The notes below the pieces were generated by a model, which saw nothing but the letters and a program-made list of their open reading frames with translations, did not search any database and was not told the origin of the DNA. Of a stretch of 64,000 nucleotides of DNA, positions 28,570 through 39,970 are shown in pieces; position 1 is the stretch's first letter, and the number at the start of each line of letters is the position of its first letter. The DNA lies in NCBI GenBank assembly GCA_017308595.1, contig JAFKER010000005.1, positions 258,950 to 322,949 on the forward strand. The letters are read 5' to 3'. This DNA comes from Afipia sp. (lineage in GTDB: Bacteria > Pseudomonadota > Alphaproteobacteria > Rhizobiales > Xanthobacteraceae). The translations under genes and the position numbers were made by a program.

Positions 28570-29532
28570 ATGTCAGCAACCCGGAGCCGGTGGTCGGTTG
28601 ATCCCGTATCGGATTTCAAATTCAGGTCGGCCAAACGTATGATGCTCGCACCGCGCAACACCTCCGGCTCGTTTTTCCTAAGCCGCTTTGGCCGTCAGGT
28701 GCGCTTCGCGCTCGGACTGACGGTTCTTGCCGTGCCGCTGAGCGGCTGTGGCACCGGCGCGCTGTGGGACAAGTTCATGACGAAGGAAGAGACCTTCGTC
28801 GATGAACCGGCGGACAAGCTCTACAATGAGGGCTTGTACCTGATGAACAAGAAGGGCGACCGCAAGTCGGCGATGAAGAAGTTCGAGGAGGTGGATCGTC
28901 AGCATCCATATTCCGAATGGGCGCGCAAATCGCTGTTGATGTCGGCCTATGCGGCTTACGAGAACGGCGATTATGACGAATGTATTTCGTCCGCGAACCG
29001 TTATGTGGCGCTGCATCCCGGCAGCCCCGACGCCGCCTATGCGCAGTACCTGATCGCGGCCTCGAATTTCGACCAGATCCCGGACATCTCGCGCGATCAG
29101 GGCCGCACCGAAAAGTCCATTGCTGCGCTTGAGGAAGTGATCCGCAAGTATCCGACCTCGGAATATGCCACCAGCGCCAAGCGGAAGATCGAAGCCGCCC
29201 GCGACCAGCTCGCGGGTAAGGAAATGAACATCGGCCGCTATTACATGGAAAAGAAGGACTACACGGCCGCGATCAATCGCTACAAGGTCGTGGTGACGCA
29301 GTACCAGACCACGCGCCATGTCGAGGAGGCGCTCGCTCGTCTTACCGAGGCCTATATGGCAATCGGTATCGTCGGCGAGGCTCAGACGGCCGCGGCGGTG
29401 CTTGGCCACAACTTTCCTGACAGCCGCTGGTACAAAGACGCCTACAATCTTGTAAAGTCCGGCGGTGTCGAACCGGCCGCCAACAAGGATTCGTGGATGA
29501 CCCGCGCGTTCAAGAAGGTTGGCCTCGGCTAA
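28570..29532 (+). CDS. bamD: Outer membrane assembly lipoprotein BamD
   Basis: BamD is the essential lipoprotein of the BAM complex that inserts outer membrane proteins. A lipobox LSGC ends a hydrophobic segment, and the mature protein has five TPR-like repeats, beginning ADKLYNEGLYLMNKKGDRKSAMKKF and including HPYSEWARKSLLMSAYAAYENGDYDE. The start is uncertain: ATG 28570 gives 320 residues with the lipid-anchored Cys at 60, an unusually long leader, while ATG 28639 gives Cys at 37. Upstream at 28425-28497 are three TTAA-containing motifs. recN follows after 25 bases. Confidence 0.85.
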   Translation: MSATRSRWSVDPVSDFKFRSAKRMMLAPRNTSGSFFLSRFGRQVRFALGLTVLAVPLSGCGTGALWDKFMTKEETFVDEPADKLYNEGLYLMNKKGDRKSAMKKFEEVDRQHPYSEWARKSLLMSAYAAYENGDYDECISSANRYVALHPGSPDAAYAQYLIAASNFDQIPDISRDQGRTEKSIAALEEVIRKYPTSEYATSAKRKIEAARDQLAGKEMNIGRYYMEKKDYTAAINRYKVVVTQYQTTRHVEEALARLTEAYMAIGIVGEAQTAAAVLGHNFPDSRWYKDAYNLVKSGGVEPAANKDSWMTRAFKKVGLG

Positions 29533-29557
29533 CTTCTTGTTGCAGGACTAACTCCGC

Positions 29558-31231
29558 ATGCTGGCCCGGCTTTCGATCCGCGACATCGTCCTGATCGAGC
29601 GGCTCGATATCGATTTCCTGAACGGCCTTGCTGTCCTCACCGGCGAAACCGGCGCGGGCAAATCCATTCTGTTGGACGCCTTCGCGCTGGCCCTCGGCGG
29701 GCGCGGCGACGCCAGCCTCGTTCGTCACGGTGCGGAACAGGGCCAGGTCACGGCAGTGTTCGACGTGCCGAAAAAGCATCCGGCCAGCGCCATCCTGCGT
29801 GAGAACGGCCTGGACGATACTGGCGAGATGATTCTGCGCCGCGTGCAACTTGCCGACGGGCGGACCCGCGCCTTTCTCAACGATCAGGCCATCAGTGTGC
29901 AGACGCTGAAAGCGGTCGGTTCGACGCTGGTGGAAATCCACGGCCAGCACGACGAGCGTGCGCTGGTGGACACCGCCACGCACCGGCGGCTGCTCGATGC
30001 GTTTGCCGGTCTTGAAAAGGATGTCAGCAGCGTCGAGGCGTTGTGGGACGCGCGGCGATCCGCGCGCACGGCGCTCGAAGAGCATCGCGCGGGAATGGAG
30101 CGTGCGGCGCGCGAGGCCGACTATTTGCGGCATGCATCCGAAGAATTGAAAACGCTCAACCCGCAGGAGGGCGAGGAGACCTCGCTGGCTGAACGCCGCA
30201 CCGTGATGATGCAGGGTGAGAAGATCGCCGAGGATCTGCGCGAGGCGCAAGCCGCTGTCGGCGGTCCGGGGTCGCCGGTGTCGTCGCTCGCCGCTGCCGT
30301 GCGCCGGCTGGAGCGGCGTGCGGGCACGGCGCCCGCGCTCATCGAGCCTGCGGTGAGGGCGATGGATGCCGCGATCAACGCGCTTGAAGAGGCCGACCAG
30401 CATCTTAATGCCGCACTGATAGCTGCCGACTTCGATCCGCATGAACTGGAGCGCATCGAGGAGCGGTTGTTTGCGCTGCGCGGAGCGGCGCGGAAATACT
30501 CGACGCCGGTGGATGCGCTTGCGGCGCTGGCGCAACGCTATGCCGCGGATGTTGCGCTGATCGATGCTGGCGCGGGGCAGCTCAAGGTTCTTGAAAAGGC
30601 CGCTGCAGCGGCCGACAAGGCTTACGATGCGGCTGCTCAGAAGCTGTCCGCCGCGCGCAACAAGTCGGCGGACAAACTCAACAAGGCGGTCAACTCCGAA
30701 CTCGCGCCGCTCAAGCTCGATCGCGCAAAATTCTCCACGCAGATTGAGAGCGATCCTGCATCGCCGGGACCGCAGGGCTTTGATCGTATCGAATTCTGGG
30801 TGCAGACCAATCCGGGTACCAAACCGGGTCCGCTGATGAAAGTGGCATCGGGCGGCGAACTCTCGCGCTTCCTGCTCGCGCTCAAGGTCGTGCTGTCGGA
30901 TCGCGGCTCCGCGCCGACGCTGGTGTTCGACGAAATCGATACCGGCGTGGGCGGCGCAGTGGCGGACGCCATCGGCGCGCGGCTGGCGCGGCTTGCCGAA
31001 AAGGTTCAGGTGATGGCCGTGACCCATGCGCCGCAGGTGGCGGCGCGGGCAGACCAGCACCTGCTGATTTCCAAGGATGCGCTGGACAAGGGCAAGCGCG
31101 TCGCAACGCGCGTGGCGACGCTGGCCAAGGATCACCGCCGCGAGGAAATCGCGCGCATGCTCGCGGGTGCCGAGATCACCGCTGAGGCACGCGCTGCAGC
31201 GGACCGGCTGCTCAAAGCCGCAACGGCGTGA
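29558..31231 (+). CDS. recN: DNA repair protein RecN
   Basis: RecN is an SMC-like ATPase acting early in double-strand break repair. The 557-residue product has Walker A GETGAGKS at residues 29-36, a Q-loop/coiled-coil arm (about 150-370), the ABC signature ASGGELSRFLLALK and Walker B LVFDEIDTGVGG near the C-terminus. Length matches the family. It sits between bamD and ligA and probably forms one operon with ligA (six-base gap). Confidence 0.95.
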   Translation: MLARLSIRDIVLIERLDIDFLNGLAVLTGETGAGKSILLDAFALALGGRGDASLVRHGAEQGQVTAVFDVPKKHPASAILRENGLDDTGEMILRRVQLADGRTRAFLNDQAISVQTLKAVGSTLVEIHGQHDERALVDTATHRRLLDAFAGLEKDVSSVEALWDARRSARTALEEHRAGMERAAREADYLRHASEELKTLNPQEGEETSLAERRTVMMQGEKIAEDLREAQAAVGGPGSPVSSLAAAVRRLERRAGTAPALIEPAVRAMDAAINALEEADQHLNAALIAADFDPHELERIEERLFALRGAARKYSTPVDALAALAQRYAADVALIDAGAGQLKVLEKAAAAADKAYDAAAQKLSAARNKSADKLNKAVNSELAPLKLDRAKFSTQIESDPASPGPQGFDRIEFWVQTNPGTKPGPLMKVASGGELSRFLLALKVVLSDRGSAPTLVFDEIDTGVGGAVADAIGARLARLAEKVQVMAVTHAPQVAARADQHLLISKDALDKGKRVATRVATLAKDHRREEIARMLAGAEITAEARAAADRLLKAATA

Positions 31232-33397
<2,166 letters not shown>

Positions 33398-33410
33398 TTT
33401 GTGGGAAGAA

Positions 33411-33515
33411 TCGTCATCCTGAGGTGCGAACTCTTGCGAGCCTCGAAGGATGACGGACCACGAAGCGTCGTCGCCCTTCGAGGCCTCCGCTTCGCTTCGG
33501 TACCTCAGGGTGACG
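33411..33515. repeat. Interspersed repeat (GTCATCCTGAGGT...ACCTCAGGGTGAC)
   Basis: Outer arms 33413-33425 and 33502-33514 are complementary at 12 of 13 positions, and the inner part includes GCGAGCCTCGAAGGATGA. It resembles a common intergenic element in Bradyrhizobiaceae. It lies between the convergent ends of ligA and the exporter gene. Confidence 0.6.
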
Positions 33516-33539
33516 GCGCACGGGCCTGATTTATCATCT

Positions 33540-34820
33540 TCAAATCAATCCCGTCTCTTCCGCTTCCGCCTCGACGATCTTCTCTGTCGTCACCGCGACA
33601 TGCGTGCGCGGCACCAGCAACATGATAGCGATGGCGCATGACGCAGAGATAATCAGGATCGCGATGTTGAGTGGAAGTGGCGTCGCAAACTGACCACCGA
33701 GAAACGCGCCGAGTTGCGAGCAGAGCGAGCCGAAGCCCATCTGCAGAAAACCCATCGCGCCTGCCGCCGTGCCGGCAGCTTGTGGCCTGATGCTGATGGC
33801 GCCCGCTGAAGCATTGGCCATGGCAAACGCATTGCCGAACATCACGATCATGTGGGTGCCGAACAGCCACGACGGCGTTTGATTGAGTCCGGTGATGCCG
33901 AAGATCACATTGAGAACCGATCCGGCAATCTGGAGTGCGATCCCGAGCCAGATCATGCGATCGATGCCATGCCGCGGCGACAGCCGGACCGACACCAGAT
34001 TGCCGAGCAGATAGGCGAAGCCCGACGAGGCGAACCAAACGCCGTATTCGGCAGTGGATCGGCCCATCTGGTTGACCACGATATAGGGGCCGCCACCGGC
34101 GAAGGTGAAGATGATTGCCGAGGCCAGCATCTGGCACAGTACATAGCCGAAGAACACGCGGCTCTTGGACAATGCGCGGACATCTTTGAAGAAGCCGCTC
34201 TGGTCTGCCGATCCTCGCTCGGGCCGCGTTTCGGGCAGGCCCATGGCAATACCGGCCGTGATGATGACGGATGTCGCCGCCATGAAATAGAAAATCGCGC
34301 GCCAGTCGAAACTGGTTTCCAGCAGGCCGCCGATCAGCGGGCTCAGAAGCTGTGCGATCATCATCACGGCGATGACGAGGCTGATCATGCCGCCGACCCG
34401 CTCGCGTGGATACAAATCACGAATAATGGCGCGGCTCATCACCATGCCGGTGGCGCTGCCGAGCGCCTGCAGGAAACGTCCGGCAATGAGCTGCGGCAGG
34501 GTTTCCGCGAACATGCAGATGATGGTGGCGATCACGGCCAGTCCGAATCCGCCGAGCAGCACGGGACGGCGGCCGAAACGGTCGGACAGAGATCCGGTCA
34601 CCAGTTGCGAGATCGCAAGGCCGACCATGAACAGCGAGACATTGAGCTGAACCGCGGACACGTCACTGCCGAGTGTCTTCGCAAGGATTGGGAGCGCAGG
34701 CACGAGAATGTAGAGCGAGACCGGCGCGAGGCCGTTCATCGCCACCAGCATCAGCAGCAGCTTCCATGGGGCAGGTGCGGCAGTCTTTGCGGCCACGCCC
34801 TCGGTCTTGATGTCGGTCAC
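33540..34820 (-). CDS. Multidrug MFS exporter, Bcr/CflA family
   Basis: The 426-residue product has about 12 membrane segments. Motif A, SLSDRFGRRPVLLGG, and motif C-like MSRAIIRDLYPRERVGG place it in the DHA1 Bcr/CflA drug-exporter group, together with the opening LVAMNGLAPVSLYILVPALPIL. It starts at a GTG (34820). It lies 44 bases downstream of the aminopeptidase P gene on the same strand and may be co-transcribed, although no functional link is obvious. Substrates cannot be predicted. Confidence 0.88.
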   Translation of the reverse strand: MTDIKTEGVAAKTAAPAPWKLLLMLVAMNGLAPVSLYILVPALPILAKTLGSDVSAVQLNVSLFMVGLAISQLVTGSLSDRFGRRPVLLGGFGLAVIATIICMFAETLPQLIAGRFLQALGSATGMVMSRAIIRDLYPRERVGGMISLVIAVMMIAQLLSPLIGGLLETSFDWRAIFYFMAATSVIITAGIAMGLPETRPERGSADQSGFFKDVRALSKSRVFFGYVLCQMLASAIIFTFAGGGPYIVVNQMGRSTAEYGVWFASSGFAYLLGNLVSVRLSPRHGIDRMIWLGIALQIAGSVLNVIFGITGLNQTPSWLFGTHMIVMFGNAFAMANASAGAISIRPQAAGTAAGAMGFLQMGFGSLCSQLGAFLGGQFATPLPLNIAILIISASCAIAIMLLVPRTHVAVTTEKIVEAEAEETGLI

Positions 34821-34864
34821 GTTGTCCGGACTCTTGTCTTTGTCGTTAGCGCGCTTTCCTGTTT

Positions 34865-36700
34865 TCAGTCGGTGTAGGCCATGGGCGCCGTTGCTGCGTC
34901 GAGCCAGACCTTTGTTGCTTCGTCCACCAGCGGACGGATCTCGTCGCGCACCCGCGCATGGTAGGCGTTAAGCCAGCGCAGTTCCTGTTTGCTGATCCGG
35001 TCGGCGTTGATCAGCCGCCGGTCGAAGGGGGCGAGGGTCAGGGGCTCAAACCCGTTCATCGGCTTCTCCGCACCCTCTATGACTTTCTCGACAACCAGTT
35101 CGAGATTTTCGATGCGGATGCCGAAGGCGTCGGTTTTGTAGTAGCCGGGTTCGTTGGAGAGGATCATGCCGCGCTTTAGTGGCGTGGTGCCGAGCTTGGA
35201 AATCCGCGCCGGCCCTTCGTGCACCGACAGATAGCTGCCGACGCCGTGTCCGGTGCCGTGATCGAAGTCGATGCCTGCATGCCAGAGAAATTGCCGCGCA
35301 AAGGCATCGATCTGTGCGCCGCTGACGCCATCGGGAAACACCGCGCGATCGATCGCGATGTGTCCGCGCAGCACACGGGTATAGCGGTCGCGCATTTCCT
35401 CTGTCGGCTCGCCGATGGCGATGGTGCGGGTGACGTCGGTTGTGCCGTCCTCGTATTGCGCGCCGGAATCGATCAGCAGCAGGTCGCCGGGCTCGATGCG
35501 CCGGTTCGATTTGCGGGTGACACGATAGTGCACGATGGCGCCGTTCGGGCCTGTGCCCGAAATCGTCGGGAACGAGACGTCTTTCAGCGCACCGGTCTCG
35601 CGTCGGAACGTTTCCAGCGCCTCGACGGCGTCGATCTCGGTAAGCTTGCCCGATGGCGCTTCGCGGTCGATCCATGCCAGAAATTTTGCCAGCGCCGCGC
35701 CGTCGCGTTTGTGCGCGGCGCGGGTGCCGGCGATCTCGGCGGGGTTCTTCACCGCTTTCAGCATTGCGACCGGATCCGACACGCGAACCGGCTTGCCGCC
35801 CTCTGTCGTGATCAGGCGGCTCAGGGCGTCGGCGGCTGTTGCGGAATCCAGGCCGATGGCTGCGCCGGTCTGCGCCAGTCCGGCAAGCTCTCCCATCAGC
35901 GCGGCGGGTTCTTCGACGGTGGCGTTCTTTTCGAGATGATCTCGCGCGCTGTTCGAGAGCTTGCGGTGATCGATGAAGATTTTTGCGCGACCGTCTTTCG
36001 GGATCAGCGCATAGGACAGCGGCAGCGGCGTATGTGCGACATCCGCGCCGCGAATGTTGAAGGTCCACGCCACGGCGTGCGAATCCGACAACACCAGCGC
36101 ATCAACTTTCAGTTTGACGATTTCAGCGCGGATGCGCGCGAGCTTGTCGCTCTCGCTTTCCCCAGCGAGTTGGGCGGGGTGAATTTTCACCGGGCCGAGC
36201 GGCGGGGCGGGGCGATCCGTCCAGACCGCGTCGACCGGATTGCTGTCCACGGCGACCAGTTCTGCCCCGGCCTTTTCGCAGGCTTTTGCGAGGCGCTCGG
36301 CTGCCGCCGAAGTGTGCAGCCAGGGATCAAATCCGAGGCGGTCGCCCGCTGACAAATGTGCCGTTAGCCAGGTCTCGGGAGGTGGTTCGATCAGGGATTC
36401 GATGCGCCACGCGGCGGTATCGACCTGCTTGGCCGCCTGAATGGTGTAGCGGCCGTCCACAAACACCGCCGCTTCGCTGGTCAGGACGATGGCCAATCCG
36501 GCGGAGCCGGTAAATCCGGTCAGCCACGCCAGCCGCTCGTCGCTGGGCGGCACATATTCGTTTTGCTGGCTGTCCGCGCGGGGAATCACAAAGCCGGTGA
36601 GCTGCCGCCGCAGCAATTCCTCACGAAAGGCGGACAGCCGCGCAGACAACGCCACGCCGCCTTCGGGATCTTCAAACGTCTGAAATTGGGCTTCGAACAT
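34865..36700 (-). CDS. Xaa-Pro aminopeptidase (aminopeptidase P, M24B)
   Basis: This 611-residue metallopeptidase removes N-terminal residues before proline. It has two creatinase-like N-terminal domains (about 15-150 and 165-315) and a C-terminal pita-bread catalytic domain. All five metal ligands are seen: two Asp in DSGAQYEDGTTDVTRTIAIG, His in DHGTGHGVGSYLSVHEGP, Glu in LSNEPGYY and Glu in IRIENLELV. The three-domain length matches the eukaryote-like long APP form common in alphaproteobacteria. AGGTGG precedes the ATG. No signal peptide is seen, so it is cytoplasmic. Confidence 0.93.
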   Translation of the reverse strand: MFEAQFQTFEDPEGGVALSARLSAFREELLRRQLTGFVIPRADSQQNEYVPPSDERLAWLTGFTGSAGLAIVLTSEAAVFVDGRYTIQAAKQVDTAAWRIESLIEPPPETWLTAHLSAGDRLGFDPWLHTSAAAERLAKACEKAGAELVAVDSNPVDAVWTDRPAPPLGPVKIHPAQLAGESESDKLARIRAEIVKLKVDALVLSDSHAVAWTFNIRGADVAHTPLPLSYALIPKDGRAKIFIDHRKLSNSARDHLEKNATVEEPAALMGELAGLAQTGAAIGLDSATAADALSRLITTEGGKPVRVSDPVAMLKAVKNPAEIAGTRAAHKRDGAALAKFLAWIDREAPSGKLTEIDAVEALETFRRETGALKDVSFPTISGTGPNGAIVHYRVTRKSNRRIEPGDLLLIDSGAQYEDGTTDVTRTIAIGEPTEEMRDRYTRVLRGHIAIDRAVFPDGVSGAQIDAFARQFLWHAGIDFDHGTGHGVGSYLSVHEGPARISKLGTTPLKRGMILSNEPGYYKTDAFGIRIENLELVVEKVIEGAEKPMNGFEPLTLAPFDRRLINADRISKQELRWLNAYHARVRDEIRPLVDEATKVWLDAATAPMAYTD

Positions 36701-36914
36701 AGGTCCACCTTAGGAGGCGGGGAACAGGGGAGCAATCAGCGGCACTGTCATGGGGCTGCATCAATTGTGAATGGCACGATCCGTGCTTTGTAGGAGGGGC
36801 CTGCAGGGAAGGCCAATAAGAGGAACCATTTGAGAGCAATGATGCTTCAACGAAGTGGACCTCGCGGAAATGCGAAGGGGTGTGTTTTTCAACTCAACGA
36901 AGAGGGGATAGGGC

Positions 36915-37124
36915 ATGCCAGCCTTTATGTTTGAGAAGATTTCTCCGCCGATTCATCAGAGCGGCAACATTCCGGCAGTGGCGATCAAGGAGCCGCGCGG
37001 CGTCATCGTCCAGATGCTGGATCGCCTGGCGGAGAGCCGGCTGCAGCGAGAGGCACGCCGGGCGCGATTTGAATCTGGTTACACCGAGGCCGACATCACC
37101 CCTCACCGGATGAAACGGGAATAA
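36915..37124 (+). CDS. Small conserved-looking protein of unknown function
   Basis: This 69-residue product begins MPAFMFEKISPP and carries a basic helix, VIVQMLDRLAESRLQREARR, then a short tail. A purine-rich GAGGGGATAGGG ribosome-binding site precedes the ATG and the upstream 214 bases have no other gene, which supports it being real. I do not recognise a named family. The charged, helix-forming middle suggests a small nucleic-acid or partner-binding protein, but this is a guess. It stands alone between divergent aminopeptidase P and convergent prmA. Confidence 0.55.
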   Translation: MPAFMFEKISPPIHQSGNIPAVAIKEPRGVIVQMLDRLAESRLQREARRARFESGYTEADITPHRMKRE

Positions 37125-37142
37125 GGCGCCCGGGACCTGCAA

Positions 37143-37258
37143 AGCATTGTCATTCCGGACAGTCCGCGCGTCGCGGGCTGGTCCGGAATCTTGAAGAGTT
37201 CATCCTGTCACTGCTGGATTCCAGGTTCGCTCGCAACGGCTCGCGCCCCGGATGACGG
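37143..37258. repeat. Interspersed repeat (ATTCCGGAC/GTCCGGAAT and GGATTCC...CCGGATGAC)
   Basis: Perfect arms ATTCCGGAC (37152-37160) and GTCCGGAAT (37181-37189) are followed by a CTGGATTCCAGGTTCGCTC and CCCCGGATGAC segment, again an intergenic repeat outline known from this family. It separates the small gene from prmA. Confidence 0.55.
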
Positions 37259-37260
37259 TT

Positions 37261-38172
37261 TCAGCGCCGCTGCATCAAGAGGCTGCTCCAGCCGTCGATC
37301 TGGATGCGCTTGAGCAGCTTCAACCCCGCGCCGCGATAGGCCGCCACCACGCTGTTCGCCTGATGGGGCAGCAATCCCGACAGGATGACGAAGGCCCGCG
37401 GCGCCAGATGCCGGGCCATGTCCGGCGCGAGTCGCCGCAGCGGGTTGGCGAGGATGTTCGCCATGACCAGACCGAACGGGCCGTTGGCGGCAAAATCCGG
37501 CGCATGAAACCCGGTGGCGTGGACGGCCTCCACCAGAGTTCCAACCCCGTTCAGATGGGCGTTTTCCCCCGCCACGATCACTGACCGGAAATCGATATCG
37601 GTCGCCAGCACGCGGCGGCGCAATGCCTTCGCGGCGGCAATCGCCAGAACCCCGGTTCCGGAGCCGAGATCGAGCACACGCTTGGGCGTCCGCTGGTTCA
37701 GCACCTGATCGAGCAGCAGCAGGCAGCCACGGGTGGTGCCGTGGTGGCCAGTGCCGAAGGCGAGTGCGGCCTCGATCTCGATCCCGAGTTTGTTGGGGGG
37801 AACCCGGTCGCGGTCGTGGCTGCCATGGACGATGAACCGGCCGGCGCTGACCGGCACGAGGTCGGCGAGGCTGGCCTTGACCCAGTCCTTGGTTTCGACG
37901 GCGCCGAAGACAATGGAACCGGCAGCCGCTGCACCGGCAGCGTCGGTCACCAGCGAGCGGATGAAGTCCTCATCCGGCGGCTCGCCGAAATGCATGGTGA
38001 TGTCCCAGCGGCCGCCCGGCGCTTCGAAGGCGGCGATGGCGAGGTCGTGGCTGGGGTAGCTTTCGGTGATCGCATCCACGATGCGGCTGGCGGTGCGCTC
38101 GTCGCCGATGGCGAAGGTGGCCTGGGTCACAGGCGGTATGGATGATGCGTTCACGGGCGGGTCCAGCGGCAT
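37261..38172 (-). CDS. prmA: Ribosomal protein L11 methyltransferase PrmA
   Basis: PrmA trimethylates ribosomal protein L11 with S-adenosylmethionine. The 303-residue protein has an N-terminal L11-binding domain (about 10-100) and a Rossmann methyltransferase domain with VLDLGSGTGVLAIAAAKAL, the AFGTGHHGTTRGCL linker motif typical of PrmA (consensus AFGTGxHxTT) and ANILANPL at the NPPY-equivalent position. The ATG at 38172 starts the recognisable sequence; the frame is open to 38232. The upstream spacer carries a cluster of DnaA boxes and CtrA-like motifs, so its expression may be tied to the cell cycle. Confidence 0.92.
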   Translation of the reverse strand: MPLDPPVNASSIPPVTQATFAIGDERTASRIVDAITESYPSHDLAIAAFEAPGGRWDITMHFGEPPDEDFIRSLVTDAAGAAAAGSIVFGAVETKDWVKASLADLVPVSAGRFIVHGSHDRDRVPPNKLGIEIEAALAFGTGHHGTTRGCLLLLDQVLNQRTPKRVLDLGSGTGVLAIAAAKALRRRVLATDIDFRSVIVAGENAHLNGVGTLVEAVHATGFHAPDFAANGPFGLVMANILANPLRRLAPDMARHLAPRAFVILSGLLPHQANSVVAAYRGAGLKLLKRIQIDGWSSLLMQRR

Positions 38173-38240
38173 GAGTTTCGTGATTGCATCGCCTATTTTC
38201 CCACAAGCTGTCCACCGCTTACGCACTGACAATACCGGGG

Positions 38241-38363
38241 TTGTTCACACTTTGTTAACCCGGGTTTTCCACACGTTAGTAAAGCTTTAACCATCCGGAA
38301 ATCCACTGATTATCCACAGGGTTATCCACAGCTTCTCAACGGCCGCCGGGCGTTCTTTCCACA
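38241..38363. promoter_or_regulatory. Cluster of DnaA boxes interleaved with CtrA-like motifs
   Basis: Two perfect TTATCCACA boxes (38310-38318 and 38322-38330, start to start 12 bases), TTTTCCACA (38265-38273, fits TTWTNCACA), and two one-mismatch boxes TTGTTCACA (38241-38249) and CTTTCCACA (38355-38363) all point the same way. Between them lie GTTAACC (38254-38260) and TTAG-N7-TTAACCAT (38276-38294), close to the CtrA consensus. It fills the 196-bp spacer between prmA and the flavoprotein gene. It may be a replication origin element, a DnaA titration site or a promoter control region. Confidence 0.65.
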
Positions 38364-38368
38364 GCCCT

Positions 38369-39970
38369 TTAAGCGAAGATTCCGTGATGGTCCCGCAGGA
38401 TAACGGCTGCCGCGTTATGGCCCGGCGCGCCAGTCACGCCGCCACCGGGATGAGCCCCGGAGCCGCAGTGATACAGCCCCTTTAGCGGGCCCCGATAGCC
38501 GCCATGGCCCAGCATTGGCCGGGCCGAGAAGAGCTGGTTGAGCGACAACGCGCCATGGAAAATGTCACCTCCGAGCAGCCCGAACTGGCGTTCCAGATCG
38601 AGCGGCGAGAGCACCTGCCGGCCGATCACGCTCCGGGCGAAGCCGGGCGCGTAGCGGTCTACGGTGGCGATCATCAGGTCGGCGACTTCCTCGCGGTGGT
38701 CGTCCCATGACCGGCCATCCGGCAGCGCCGGGGCGACGTGCTGACAGAACAGGCTGGCGACATGCTGGCCCGGCGGTGCGAGCGAACTGTCGAGGGTTGA
38801 GGGAATCAGGACCTCGACCACCGGCTCGCGGCTCCAGCCGTGGGCGCGGGCATCGAGCCAGGCGCGGTCCATGTAGCCGAGGCTCGGGGCGATGATGATG
38901 CCCGCGGTCAGGTGGTCGCCTTCGCCGGGGAGTGCCTTGAAGGAGGGGAGCGCCGACAGGGCCACATTCATCCGGAAGGTGCCGGACCCGTTCCGCCAAG
39001 TCGTGATGCGATCGAGGAACGGCTTCGGGAGAGCGTCGGCCGGGATCAGCCGGGTGTAAAGCAGCTTCGGGTTGACGCTCGAGGCGACATATTTCGCCCG
39101 TATCGAATTACCGTTATCCAGAGTGACGCCGACCGCCCGGTCATTCTCCACAAGGACCTCCCGGACCCCGGCATCGGTCTCGATCTCCGCCCCATGGGCG
39201 CGGGCCGCCGATGCCATGGCCTGGGTGATCGCGCCCATGCCGCCGATGGCGTGACCCCAGAGACCCTTGCGGCCGTTCACCTCTCCGAAGGCGTGATGGA
39301 GCATGACGTAGGCCGACCCGGCCGCGTAAGGGCTGGCATAGTTGCCTACAACCGCGTCGAAGCCGAACAGCGCCTTGACCAGATCGCTCTCGAAGCGGTT
39401 GTCCAGCATGTCGCCTGCCGAACTGGTGAACAGGTCGAGCAGCAGGCGCTGGCTCTCCAGCGACAGGCCGCGCAGGATGTTGGCGCTCGTCATGGCGTTG
39501 AAGGCTTCGCGGATCGCCTGCAGGCCGAAGCCTTCGACCACGTCCGGAGGCGCGCGCAACACGAAGGCGCGCAACACGTCGGCAATGGTTTCCAGTTCGC
39601 GGTTGAAGCCATCGATCTGTAGCGCGTCGCGCTCGCTGAATTTGGCAATCGACTGATGCGTGCGGCCTTCGCCGGTGAGCAGATAGCTGCCGTCGGGCGC
39701 GGGCAGGAAATTCTGCGCGCGGCGCTCCACGATCCGCAGACCATGACGATGCAGGTTCAAATCCGCGATCACTTTCGGATTGAGCAGGCTGACGGTGTAG
39801 GCGGCCACGGAATTGCGGAAGCCCGGATGAAACTCCTCGGTGACCGCCGCGCCGCCGACCACCTTGCGCCGGTCAACGACCTTTACGCGCAGGCCGTTCA
39901 TCGCGAGATAGGCTGCGCAGGTCAGGCCGTTATGGCCCGCGCCGATGATGAGTGCATCGTAATCGGACAT
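38369..39970 (-). CDS. FAD-dependent oxidoreductase, phytoene desaturase/PYROXD2-like
   Basis: The 533-residue product has an N-terminal FAD-binding Rossmann fold (IIGAGHNGLTCAAYLAMNGLRVKVVDRR, GxGxxG pattern), the GGAAVTEEFHPGF motif after it, and a C-terminal NAD/FAD-associated block near GLYHCGSGAHPGGGVTGAPGHNAA, typical of carotenoid desaturase-like amine-oxidase-superfamily proteins. It resembles the PYROXD2/CrtI-like group of bacterial proteins with unknown substrates. No carotenoid gene is near, so a pigment role is not supported. Length is full. Confidence 0.85.
   Translation of the reverse strand: MSDYDALIIGAGHNGLTCAAYLAMNGLRVKVVDRRKVVGGAAVTEEFHPGFRNSVAAYTVSLLNPKVIADLNLHRHGLRIVERRAQNFLPAPDGSYLLTGEGRTHQSIAKFSERDALQIDGFNRELETIADVLRAFVLRAPPDVVEGFGLQAIREAFNAMTSANILRGLSLESQRLLLDLFTSSAGDMLDNRFESDLVKALFGFDAVVGNYASPYAAGSAYVMLHHAFGEVNGRKGLWGHAIGGMGAITQAMASAARAHGAEIETDAGVREVLVENDRAVGVTLDNGNSIRAKYVASSVNPKLLYTRLIPADALPKPFLDRITTWRNGSGTFRMNVALSALPSFKALPGEGDHLTAGIIIAPSLGYMDRAWLDARAHGWSREPVVEVLIPSTLDSSLAPPGQHVASLFCQHVAPALPDGRSWDDHREEVADLMIATVDRYAPGFARSVIGRQVLSPLDLERQFGLLGGDIFHGALSLNQLFSARPMLGHGGYRGPLKGLYHCGSGAHPGGGVTGAPGHNAAAVILRDHHGIFA

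Noticed and set aside
38173-38368. Calling the DnaA-box cluster the chromosome origin
   Set aside because: The sequence supports DnaA boxes but not origin status; typical neighbours and a long AT-rich region are absent, so it is reported as a candidate only.
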